Positions 53,861 through 63,686 of a stretch of DNA of 64,000 nt are shown here, one piece after another. The notes beneath the pieces are model-generated. The model saw only the letters and a program-made list of their open reading frames with translations, made no database searches and was not told where the DNA came from. The position numbers and the translations under genes were made by a program. The number at the start of each line of letters is the position of its first letter. The stretch's first letter is position 1. Location: positions 124,001 to 188,000 of the forward strand of contig CATKHK010000084.1 in assembly GCA_949751835.1 (NCBI GenBank), in the 5' to 3' direction. The DNA comes from Blepharisma japonicum (lineage: Eukaryota > Ciliophora > Heterotrichea > Heterotrichida > Blepharismidae).

Positions 53861-55930
53861 ATGAATGCAAATCAGCTGTTTGTTCCAAAAGGCTCTTCAT
53901 TGAACCGAAGAAGTAGTCTTTCTCCTTTTCTTTCAAATCAAAGTCCAACTCCACTTATTAACTCAGAAAGATCAAGTCATCCTAATCTTAGTCGAGTTGG
54001 TTCATTATCCAGAATCGGTGGCAGTATAGCATCAAGTCCTACTCCACAGCCCCATGACATAAACAGCATTACGCTAAAAAAATATTCCCACAGCAGTTCT
54101 AAAAGTCTTAACAACGTTGATTATATAACAATTCTTGATACTTTTCAAGGTAATCAGTCATCTCCAGTATATGAGACCACCCTTTCAAGTCAAGTATCAA
54201 AAGCAGCTCCAAGAAATAGAACCATCATTTTCAATAAAAATCCAGGACCTTTGCTTAATGTAGGGTATGGGATCTCAGAAAAAGTTAACTCTGACTTGAA
54301 TTCATTTTATAGGAATTCTCATTATAGGAAAAAGCAGCAGCCGATCCCTCCTCCGCGTGATAAGATAAATTCTATTTTTTCAATTTATTATTTGGGAAGG
54401 GGCTTCAATGTATCCGGAAGTACTTTAGGGAGATCAAATGGACTTGGAATTTTGCTAAGTCCAGACTTATGTCTTACAACGCATTCAGTGATTGCTGATG
54501 AAGATGCTGCCCTTAATTCATATGCTCAATTCAGAAATAGTGAAGTTTTTAAATTTGATCCTCAGAGGTGCTTTGTGACATCAAGCAATCATGAATTCAC
54601 ACTTGTAGCTTTTCAGAGTCAATCTGCATTTGCTTTGCAATTATATAAGCCAATTAACATTACAGAGCCCTTTTCACTTAGCATTGGAGATTCTGTGACC
54701 TTTTTCCCTTATGATCCCCTAACATCTAAAAAGGTGCTGGCAATAGAAAATAATTTATTTACTTTTACATCAGGCAATAAAGAAGACTTATTGCCTGGAA
54801 CACCAATATTTTCATCTGAATGGGTTTTTCAAGGGATTTATATCAGATATAGCTCACACATCAACATTGTAAATAGGGTTGAGCACATTTTCGACTATTT
54901 TGAATCAATTTTGTCTATGAGTCCTAACCCTTTATTAGACAGGTTTTTGCATTTAGATCACATAGGATGCATGAAGCAATTTCATGACATGAATTTATAT
55001 TATTTTGAATGGCATGGAAGGAATACATGAAGATATGATATTGATTTAAATGAATGAGTTCGAATAAATCTAGGAAGCTTTAAGTCTTTAGAGAAAAAAG
55101 GTAGGCATTGAACATATCATTGAAATTCAAGGCTTGTATATCTCTCTGATATGTCAATTCTAATTATTGGAGGAAAGTCGAAGTTGACGGGAGGGGAAAC
55201 TAACGAAGTTTGAGTGTTTTCGCCTTCTAAGGGTAATAAATTAAAGAAAATGAATTCTATGTCGATTGCAAGAGAAAGCCCCGCTTGTGTTTATATTGAC
55301 AAATCCGTTTATGTGCTGGGTGGGAAGCCAAATCTTCAATCTTGTGAAATGCTATCTCTTAATAGCCAAAAATGAGCCGATATTGCTCCAATGCAGCATC
55401 CAAGATATGATGCAGCTGCATGCTCAGGATTAAATAATACTCACATATTTGTGTTTGGAGGCTGCCCTATTTCTCCCTCTGGGAAATCAATTGAAATTTA
55501 TTCAATAAAGAAAAATCAATGAGAGTTACTTCCTATTTCGATGCCAAAGCCTCTAGTAAAGCCAGCCCTTTTTCCAATCACAAATAGAAAACTAGCTATT
55601 TTAGGAGGAGGATCATCTTCAATTTATTTAATATATATTGAAGACTCATTAGAGCAGCAAGATTATAAATTCAAGCTTAAAGAATGCATTAAACATTTAG
55701 AAGAAAATTTAGAAACTTCTTGACCTGTAGCATATGATAGGGAAAAAAATAAATTATTTATACTAAATCTTAATAGGAGCGGATACATCAGTGCAACTCC
55801 TGGGGTTGTAGATTATTGTTTACAAGATTTTGAATTTGGACAAAGGCAAGACCATACAATTGATTTATTTTCTACTTTTGCAACTTCAAAGCAAGCAAGA
55901 GTCCAAACTCCTATTTCTTTGCATAGATAA
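53861..55930 (+). CDS. Gene X: trypsin-like-fold plus Kelch-repeat protein (the only intact copy)
   Basis: A 689-residue protein. Residues 1-160 are Ser-rich and disordered. Residues about 170-335 look like a trypsin-like fold: GLGILLSPDLCLTTHSVI has the catalytic-His strand, HEFTLVAF sits where the Asp strand would be but has Glu, and the GDSGGP site reads LLPGTPIFSS, with no serine nucleophile. It is therefore probably an inactive protease fold. Residues about 390-600 are Kelch repeats (SQKWADIAPMQHPRYDAAACSGLNNTHIFVFGG, KKNQWELLPISMPKP...LAILGGG). Eight Trp are TGA and two TGG. A standard-code reading ends at the first TGA, before the Kelch half. Probably a protein-binding scaffold; partners unknown. 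Confidence 0.85.
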
Positions 55931-56279
55931 TGCAGCATAGTGTATACTAAAATTAATTTTCTATAAATTGAAAAGAAATATGTCCATTTTAAATTAAGAA
56001 TTAAGCGCTCATATCAATGACAAAAAATTTTCATTTTTTATTGTTTTATTTACCGATTTTTTGGTTTTATTCACCAAACAATAAATAGAGATACTAAAGC
56101 AGATATATTTCCAAAAGAATTATTGAAAATTTTTTTTCAATCCATAGGCCTCTCTTCATAAATTAAGATAGTCAATTAATTTAAGTAAATAGTCAATTTG
56201 GAAATTTTAAAAAATTAATTAATTCAATTAGATATGAAAAGATTTTTAAAATTATAAAAACTTTTATAAAAAGTTGTTT

Positions 56280-56690
56280 TTATAGCTGATCAGCTATACA
56301 ATCATTAGGGATTTCACAAATACTAGTGTCCCCAGATATAATGCCTGAATAAATCGCTTCTCCAAAGTCAATTTTGAACTTTGAATCGCACTTTTCAAGC
56401 TCTACCATAAACCTTGGATTTAGATCTGTAATGCAGTTTTGATGGTTAAAACATTGCATTACTAGATTTTCCAAGGTCTGCTGCGATGAGTCAGTGTCTC
56501 CTGATAAGTTTGAGTACTGATCGCCCTTATCTGGTATTGCATAATTTGCAGTACCAAATATATTTATTGGAAGTTTTGAAAGGTCGAGGGCCGCAAAAAA
56601 GTCTAAATTTCAACTGCTTCTACGCTCTTCTTTATTGATGTTCTGCATTTTTGACTTTCTTTTAACTTCTAAATTCTTTTTATTAGCCAT
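56280..56690 (-). CDS. Gene Y, copy C: small protein of unknown family
   Basis: A 136-residue intact copy with UGA=Trp (RRSSWNLDFFAALDLSKLP). The N-terminus is basic (MANKKNLEVKRKSK), a middle part is polar, and the C-terminal half is conserved (TLENLVMQCF, NQNCITDLNPRFMVELEKCDSK, GDTSICEIPNDCIADQL). No known domain. Four Cys recur at fixed places in the copies. It is convergent with gene X, with 350 bp between stops. The standard code would break it at the single TGA. Confidence 0.75.
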
Positions 56691-57204
56691 TGGTCTCTTT
56701 TGCATTATTAGGGCGATTGTACAATTATAATTTGCTATAAAACACCAGTCTTTAATTTTTTTAAATTTAAGAAAAATTTTGAAGATTTGGAAAGTCTTAG
56801 TGAGGTGAAAATCATTATGAATTGCAAAATACAAATTGATTGGTATTAAAATTTTTATTAATAGAATAGCTAAATATTGAGGATTGGAACAATGAAAATT
56901 TGAAATAAGGTTGTTTGGGTTCTTAAACTTCATAATGTGTGCTCTTAAAGGCAAAGCTATTTTACAAAACTCCCTTAAAGATAAGATCTCATCATAATCG
57001 CATGAAAAAGCTTTTTTCTGAGTGTATGGGCCACTTCTTCTAATTCTTTGATTAATTATTTTCAGCCTGCCAATTTCTTTTGCTAGGTAGACAACTTAAT
57101 AAAGCTCTTTAAATAATAATTTGAAATAGAGGCCTGTATGATTTCATAAAGAAAACCAATTTATTTTTAATTTATCTATATCCAAGAAAATCATGACTAA
57201 ATCT
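56691..57204. other. Duplicated upstream region of gene Y copy C
   Basis: About 250 bp next to the Y start align with the regions upstream of copies A and D (for example TTTGCATTAT followed by a GCGATT block, and GAGGTGAAAAT shared with A), so the promoter was duplicated with the gene. The remainder shows no gene. Confidence 0.5.
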
Positions 57205-57420
57205 CATTAATTATCACTAAAGAAGTTTAGATTACTATATCTGCAATAAAATTGTCCTGAAAGCATCTAAAGTGCTACAAAATATTTTTCACTTACCATA
57301 ATATTTTAATACTCTCCTAAATGTTGCCTAAAATTAAAGATCCTAGAATAAAAGATGTAAGGCCCATCCTTCCCATCTAATTCGATAATTTGGTTAATTG
57401 CACAAACGCAAGCTGCCACA
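57205..57420 (-). pseudogene. Truncated YIPF 3' end (unit 3)
   Basis: It aligns with the 3' end of the YIPF gene (ACTAAAGAAGT, GAAAGCATCTAAAGTGC, TTTTTCACTTACCAT). Disrupted; the last matching block runs straight into the X remnant of unit 4. Confidence 0.6.
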
Positions 57421-57925
57421 AATGCTATACTTAGCTTCCTATTACTATTAAAGAAAGTGTTCGGAGGCTGCCTTAATTCTCCTACTGGAGAATTAACTCA
57501 AATTTATTCAATAAATAAAAATCAAAGAGCATTTTGGTATTTCTCTATCAAAGCCTCTAATGAGGCTAGCACTATTTCAAGTAAATACAAAAAGAAGTTA
57601 TATTAGATGAAGACCATCTTCAATTTATTATTTATTTTATGCAGAAGACTCATCAGACTAGCAAGACTATAAATATAAATTTAAGGAATTAATTAAAAAT
57701 TTAGGAGAGTTTCACTTGACCTTTAGAACATAGATGGGAGGAAATAAAATTTGATATAATATAATAAGGTAGAAGTTGATATTAGGGCGATCCCCATCTT
57801 GCTTATTATCATCCGAAAAGCTTTCAAATTTGAAAAAGTAAATAAATCACACAATAAATTCATTTTTACTCTTCCTGCTTTAAAGGAAATGATAACGCAA
57901 ATCCCTATTTCTTTTTTAAAGATAA
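57421..57925 (+). pseudogene. Decayed 3' remnant of gene X (unit 4)
   Basis: Aligns with the last third of gene X: TTCGGAGGCTGCC, CAAATTTATTCAATAAA, AAGCCTCTAATGAGGC and CCTATTTCTTT...GATAATA near the stop. The 5' two thirds, including the protease-like part, are absent. It has several stops and frameshifts. Confidence 0.72.
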
Positions 57926-58245
57926 TACACTATAGTGTAAATGCAAAATTTGCTTTCTATAAATCGATATCAAAATATGTCTATTTCAATTCTATGTAGA
58001 GATTAATTGCAAATAAAAACTATGATATTTTTTCCATAGTATACTAATGATAATAGAGCTCATATTTCCAATAAAATTCTCACGCAAAAAAAATTTTCCA
58101 ATTTATAAATCTATGTGCCTATCCTCCAAAGACGAATTTTAATTTTCATTTAAAAAACCAATTTTTGAAATTAATAAAATTATTAAATTAAAGCAGTGGA
58201 TATTAAAGGATATTTAAATTATATTTACTTATAACAAAAATTTCA

Positions 58246-58689
58246 CTATAACTCATCAATAATACAATCGTCAGGAATTTCACAAATATCTGTGTCCCCG
58301 AATACAATTCCTGAATAAATGTCTTCCCCAAAGTCAAATTTCAACTTTGTGTCACATTTTTCCAGTTCCACCATAAACCTTGGATTCAGGTCTGTAATGC
58401 AGTTTTGATTTTTAAAGCATTGCATGACAAGATTTTCCAAAGTCTGTTGTGTTGAAGTCATTCGGGATTTCATAGACTCGTTTGATGATTCATTATCCCC
58501 TGATAAGCTCGAGTACTGATCGCTCTTATCTAATATTGTATAATTTGCAGTAGCAAATGTATTTGTTGGGAGTTTTGAGAGGTCAAGGGCTGTAAAGAAG
58601 TCTGAATTCCTGCTCTTTCTGCGTCTTTCTTGATTGCTCTTATGCATGTTTGGTTTTCTATTAACTTCTAGATTCTTTTTATTAGCCAT
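58246..58689 (-). CDS. Gene Y, copy D: small protein of unknown family
   Basis: A 147-residue intact copy without any TGA. It has the same layout as copy C: basic N-terminus (MANKKNLEVNRKPNM), then FFTALDLSKLPTNTF, a Ser-rich insert absent from copy C (SSNESMKSRMTST), and the conserved C-terminal half with LENLVMQCFKNQNCITDLNPRF and DDCIIDEL. The absence of stops among many substitutions suggests selection. It lies 520 bp from the intact YIPF gene on the same strand; its X partner in this unit is a remnant. Confidence 0.75.
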   Translation of the reverse strand: MANKKNLEVNRKPNMHKSNQERRRKSRNSDFFTALDLSKLPTNTFATANYTILDKSDQYSSLSGDNESSNESMKSRMTSTQQTLENLVMQCFKNQNCITDLNPRFMVELEKCDTKLKFDFGEDIYSGIVFGDTDICEIPDDCIIDEL

Positions 58690-59209
58690 TGCTCCTTTGC
58701 ATTATAAGTGCGATTAGCAAAATTTTTAATTACTATAAACAAATATAAAAACAACTTCTTGATTACTTTTTAAATTTTAGAAAGATTACTGTGGTTTGGA
58801 AATACTTAAATAAGGATGAAAATAATTTATAAATTACAAAATTTATAAATTAATTGGATTCAAAAACCGATTAACTGAATTGATAATTCTTAAGGATTTG
58901 AAATATTTAGTGTTTAAAAATATTAATTAGCTATGAAAAGATTCTCTGATAAACTTGGTTTAAGGCTAAGAATTATTCACTATACAAAAATAGTTATCTT
59001 CAAATTTGATCGACTATTCCTAAATTTCTTGACTTCAATATGAGCAACTTCTAGCTTTATTTAGTATCAAGATTATAGTGCACTTACTGATAGGCTAATT
59101 ACTTAATAGCAATCTTTCACTTCTTAGTTTACTTGAGAATAAAGAGTTTTAATGGTTAAATAAAGTTAGTTTAATTTTTCATTAACATTTATCAATTTAA
59201 TTCAAATAA
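58690..59209. other. Intergenic region between Y copy D and YIPF
   Basis: 520 bp, AT-rich. The first ~200 bp resemble the upstream regions of the other Y copies; no other gene is seen. Confidence 0.5.
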
Positions 59210-59953
59210 TTACTCGTTAAAGAAGTATAAATTGCTCAATAGAATAATAAGAATATGTCCCGAAAGCATCAAAAGTGCAGTAAGATATTTTTTACTTTCC
59301 ATCACGCTTTTGATATTTTCCCAGAGATTGTTCATCATTAATAGCCCAGACCAAAATGCAGCAAACCCCATCGCTGTCCATCTAAGTAGACTATTTGGAT
59401 ATATGCATAAGATGCAAGCAGGCACAAAAGGTATTAATGAATACCCATAAAGTGAAATAATTTCTAATAAACTTAGTTTACTTCCAGCCCCTTTAAGAAT
59501 CGTGTATAAAGTAAAAGGAATAATTGCAGCTTGCATATAAATATAAGTTCCAGCACATAATAGTCTTGGAGTGTTAGAATCCCAATTCCCATATGCTATA
59601 AAGTACCCAAAGTTGCTTGCAGCCGCAAGGATGAAGATTAATGTTGTCACTGTCCAAAATGGCGTGTATAGATCTGGAACTCCATCCTCAAAAAATTGTC
59701 CCTTTGAGAATGGATGGAAAACCTTTTTTATCCTTTGAATAGCAGTCTGGGTGTCTATATCAAAATAAGCTTTATAAAAGCTGAGTTCCCAGAATTTACT
59801 GGAATATTCTCCATAAGCCTCTACGATATCTTCGAACTTTTGCAGCTCATCTTTATCATCTGTTTTCAGATTTGTAGTTTCAGATGGCTCGTGGTCTAAT
59901 GAGATTTGGCCATATGAATTAATGTCTGACTCGATGTCTGCCCACTCTTTCAT
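59210..59953 (-). CDS. YIPF1/2-type Yip1-domain Golgi membrane protein
   Basis: A 247-residue protein. A polar N-terminus is followed by SFYKAYFDIDTQTAIQRIKKVFHPF, then GVPDLYTPFWTVTTLIFILA (the DLYGPFW signature of YIPF1/2). Five membrane helices follow, with GYSLIPFVPACILCIYP typical of Yip1 domains. Such proteins act in ER-Golgi trafficking with Rab GTPases. This is the only full copy; three 3' fragments of it are scattered through the array to the left. All Trp are TGG. Confidence 0.9.
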   Translation of the reverse strand: MKEWADIESDINSYGQISLDHEPSETTNLKTDDKDELQKFEDIVEAYGEYSSKFWELSFYKAYFDIDTQTAIQRIKKVFHPFSKGQFFEDGVPDLYTPFWTVTTLIFILAAASNFGYFIAYGNWDSNTPRLLCAGTYIYMQAAIIPFTLYTILKGAGSKLSLLEIISLYGYSLIPFVPACILCIYPNSLLRWTAMGFAAFWSGLLMMNNLWENIKSVMESKKYLTALLMLSGHILIILLSNLYFFNE

Positions 59954-60003
59954 TTTATTGATGATTAAATATAATAAAAAATTAATAGGATTTTGGTATA
60001 GAT

Positions 60004-62397
60004 TTACTTATAAGATCCAAGAGAGCTTGAAGGACGAATTTTTGGAGGGGTTACGCTTTGGGTACTGTGAGACCTCCTTGAAGTTAGAGGAAGGATCTCT
60101 TTTGACTGAGAATTCCGCTTCAAACTTTTTTGAGTTTCGCTCCTCCCGACTATTCCATGAAATCCTTTGATTTTTATAGATTTTGACTGCTGGACCTCAG
60201 GGATTAAAGCTTCTAAGCTTTTGGCATGCTGCGTTTTTGAGATCCTCATCATATCTTTTTCTCTCTCTGTTCTTCAAGTTTCAAAGTGTGAGTTGAATCT
60301 GTCTTTGTTATTCCTTTCGATTTCTTTTATTTCTTCTTTCTTTGATTTCTGATAATTTTCTGACTGCTTTAATTCTTCTTTCAACTCTTTTATTTCGTTT
60401 TCTTGGTCAAGCTTAAGCTGTTGGGTCAGTTGCTTGTATTGCTTCTCTTGGGCTTGAATTTCTTTTTGATGAATATTTATAAGCGATTGAATCTGGTTTT
60501 GCAATTTTTGGACCTTGGATTTCAATTCCTCAGGATCATCACCTGAAATAGACTTATTTAGTGGCAAATTAGATCTGAAAACCCTTGGAGGGTGTGGAGT
60601 AGTAAACAATTGGATAGGACATATGCCAAATTCTTTCAGCTCTGTTTCCTTTGCTCTTCTTTTATAGTCATTTTTTATTGATGACCAATCAAATCTATAA
60701 CTTTCAGGGTAATATAAATTAAATGAGTCTTTAGCTTCTTGCCCTTGCTGCTTGTAGCCAAATATGATATCAATCCAATTATGTAAAGATGCAGAAACAA
60801 TATCATTTTCTAGCGCTTCTTTTAAAATAGTTAGAAATTGTCAAGAGTCTTTAGACCATTGAGGAAGTTCAACGTCTCCAATAGTTTTACCATCTCCAAT
60901 ACTTAATTCATCAACATTTATCAAAAAATCTGGATTATCAGAGAAAAATTCTGGGGTCAATTCTTTTATATCTCCAAATTCTGATATAGAGCTTTGGAAA
61001 GATTTTTCTACGCTTAAAAATAGCTTTTCTGAAATTGAGTAGACAGAATTTTGACACCTCAACAGCAGTTCTGGGATTTTTCTAATTAAATATAAAAATA
61101 CAATTGAGGGGTTTGAGTAATGAGAAGGGTAGAGGCTGATTTCAATTCCTCCTCCCTTTTCTTCTAGCCTGGTCTCTAAATAGAATCTTACTTCGTATCT
61201 CTCTAATCTTGATTTATTCAAAGCCCCAATTGGAGCTGCTAAATCTCTATAATTACTTGGATTATTTAAATCAATTTCTGTCTATATTTTACTTTCCCCA
61301 CAATAATTTTTCAATACTCAAGGAAACACAGGATACTGTGCGACATCTAATTCGCATCTATTCCCTAAATGGTTAAGGAACATTAAATACTCAAAATTGC
61401 TCAAAATTCCAGATGATCATTTTGCCATAATTTTCTGCAGTTCGCAGGCAGGATCTTTAAATTTAATTTTATTTTGCAAATACGAAAAAATATTTTCTCT
61501 TTGTTCTTCGTTTTCAAAAATTAAAATCAATGGGAATTTCGAATTGTACATATAAATAGAAAGAGCTGTGTTTTTATGAAGATATTTGTATCTCATAATA
61601 AAAAGAATATTTTTAAATAAAACGTGGACTGGCTCGTTTGGCTTTGCATTAATCAAAGAGTAAAAATGAAAAGAATTTGTCGATAAAATAAATGCTCCAA
61701 GCTGTAAACACTCAGGCAATAATCTGCTTGTTTTCTGATGCATTAACAGGTCTTCTGAGTCAAAATCCTGACTGTTTTTAAGCATTCCTACTAGTTCTTT
61801 ATATCTTACTTCATAAATCAATTGAATAATCCCATCTTCGTCATTATATCTCAGTACCATTTCTAGCTCAGTTGCTATTCTTGATAAGTCATTTTGGTTG
61901 ATTTCAAACTCAAAAGCTTCTTGGGAATTTTGAGAAAAAGCTGGCGCCATTGACTCTCGTGTTATTACGAAAAATCTTTTCACGTTAATACTAAGTACTG
62001 GGCGAGTTTCCAAGCTTTGATGCAAAACTCTTTTATATTTCATACTTCTTGGGGAAAGAGTTTCTGATGGGACTTGGCCACTTTTGGATTTTTTGGAAGT
62101 TTGGGAATTACTTGAAATTGATGAAGGTTCTGCTATAGAAGAGTTGCAGGAAAATTTAAAATCGGAAGTGTCAAGCTTGAATTTTACCATAGGAAGTCGA
62201 TAAACTTGAGGCTGGAAATATAGAGATCTTGTAGTTAAATGGAGCTTGCCTGCTTCTCTATCTAGGGATTACCTTTCAAATTCAGTCGATTTCAGTTTAC
62301 AAGAGACTGTTGAAATTAATGCTTCGTTTGAGTCAAGATAGAAAAGGTTAAAGCTCTTAGAAGGCCTTGGTATTCCATGAAACTCAGTTAAAATCAT
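60004..62397 (-). CDS. FAN/NSMAF-like GRAM-PH-BEACH protein, two 15-nt introns
   Basis: The spliced product has 787 residues. The N-terminal GRAM-like part is SFNLFYLDSNEALIST, EAGKLHLTTRSLYFQPQVYRLPMVKF. A PH-BEACH interface (FKNILFIMRYKYLHKNTALSIYMYN) comes next. The BEACH domain runs from ILSNFEYLMFLNHLGNR through YPVFPWVLKNYCGEKIDLNNP and GDVELPQWSKDSWQFLTILKEALE to HNWIDIIFGYKQQG. Several Trp are TGA, including ones in BEACH signatures. The C-terminus is a coiled coil plus a basic Ser-rich tail, with no WD40 repeats, unlike animal FAN. The start could instead be ATG 62463, which would add a hydrophobic leader. Expected role: membrane traffic. Confidence 0.85.
61278..61292 (-). other. 15-nt spliceosomal intron, CAG 3' end
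   Basis: GTAAAATATAGACAG on the minus strand, phase 1; removal restores NYCGEKIDLNNP of the BEACH domain; an in-frame TAG is present if unspliced. Confidence 0.82.
62258..62272 (-). other. 15-nt spliceosomal intron
   Basis: GTAATCCCTAGATAG on the minus strand, phase 2; it joins LKSTEFE-R to EAGKLHLTTRSLYF in the GRAM-like domain. Confidence 0.85.
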
Positions 62398-62655
62398 CTT
62401 ATAAGGATTTAATATAAAAATTGGGATAAAGTGCATAAAAATGTAACAAATATTTATTCGCATTTTATTGAAATGGCTTATTTTTATTAGTATAGCATTT
62501 TTTACATATAAATAAGTTGTTTCTTTGTATAATTTTTAAAATTTTCTGTGTAGTATTACCTATCTAAGCTTTTCATATTAGTTAAAAAGTCTTTCTCTTA
62601 AAAATGATAAAATTTGAATATATCTGTATCTTTTGTCGTTAAATATGAACGTTAA

Positions 62656-63210
62656 ATGTCTGAACAGTGCAGTAAGTTAGCTTATCCAAGCGCAATCAAG
62701 AAAAGGGTTGAAGGCGATTGGAATTGCCCTAATTGTTTAAATTTGAACTTTTCCTTCAGAAATATCTGCAATCGTTGCGGATATACAGACCAGCTAATGC
62801 CTACATTCAATGCATTCCTATACATGAACGCACCTTCTTTGGAGGAAGCCTCAGCTTTATCAAATGATGCAGTAAATCCTCCACCCAGGCTTGATATTTC
62901 TCAATTGCCCTCTATTTCTCCTTTTTTGAGAGAAAAATATCTTCAAAATAGAATTGAGATCAACCCTGTGACCAAACGTTTATTAAAATTTGAAAATGAA
63001 ACCACAAAGAATGAGAAAACAAACGAAAATACGCCGAATTTTAAAGCCAAAACAAAACCAAAGCAGCCAAGAAAATCTGGCACGTTGCCTGTTCATATTA
63101 AAAAACCTGCTAAAGAGAAAGAGGGGGACTGAATATGTCTAAAGTGCAATAATTGAAATTTTGCATTCCGTTCAGAGTGCAATATATGTAAAGAAGCTAA
63201 AGAGAAGTAA
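62656..63210 (+). CDS. Two-finger RanBP2-type zinc finger protein
   Basis: A 184-residue protein. Zinc finger 1 is GDWNCPNCLNLNFSFRNICNRCG near residues 20-42. Zinc finger 2 (GDWICLKCNNWNFAFRSECNIC) is near the C-terminus, and both of its Trp are TGA, so it is invisible under the standard code. Finger 1 has TGG at the first position. Each finger has W-x-C-x2-C-x10-C-x2-C with N-x-F and R for RNA contacts, the ZRANB2 type that binds single-stranded GGU. The linker is Pro/Lys-rich. Likely a splicing or RNA-binding factor. Confidence 0.9.
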
Positions 63211-63686
63211 GTTGATTTATTTAAAATAATTGTTTATCAATTGGAATAACTAATTAATATTTTATCTAAATAAATTTATAACTATATAGAATTCGTTAAA
63301 GATTTTATAGATTGAAAGATCTTAATAAGTCAGCATATTAATTTAATCTTCTCATTATGTTTATGCTACATTTTGTCCTCTGATCTCTTCAAAAAGCACA
63401 GTAAATTACTAGAAATTGATAAAAATAGCAAATTGCTAAACTAACAGAAAAATGGTGAAGAGAATGAAGCATGCTAAAAAGAAATTATAAGAAAGAAGAC
63501 TGAATAAATGCATTTTAAAATGTTAATAGATGCATTCCAGTTACTATAGACTTTAGATTTTGACAGAAAATTAAATTCACAAAATTGCACACCTAAAAAC
63601 CAAATTAAATTAATGCCAAAACACAATTAGAATATCAGTAGCATATAAGAAAAATTATAGTCAAGACTAAAATTACTTTATTCAAG
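63211..63686. other. AT-rich intergenic region
   Basis: 476 bp between convergent genes; nothing recognised. Confidence 0.55.

Noticed and set aside
56610-56954. 114-codon open frame upstream of and overlapping Y copy C
   Set aside because: It ends at the TGA that is Trp in Y copy C, and its upstream part is spacer sequence; the real start is the ATG at 56690 shared with copy D.
48000-59000. CRISPR-like or satellite repeat array
   Set aside because: The repetition is of kilobase-sized gene units, with no short direct repeats and spacers.
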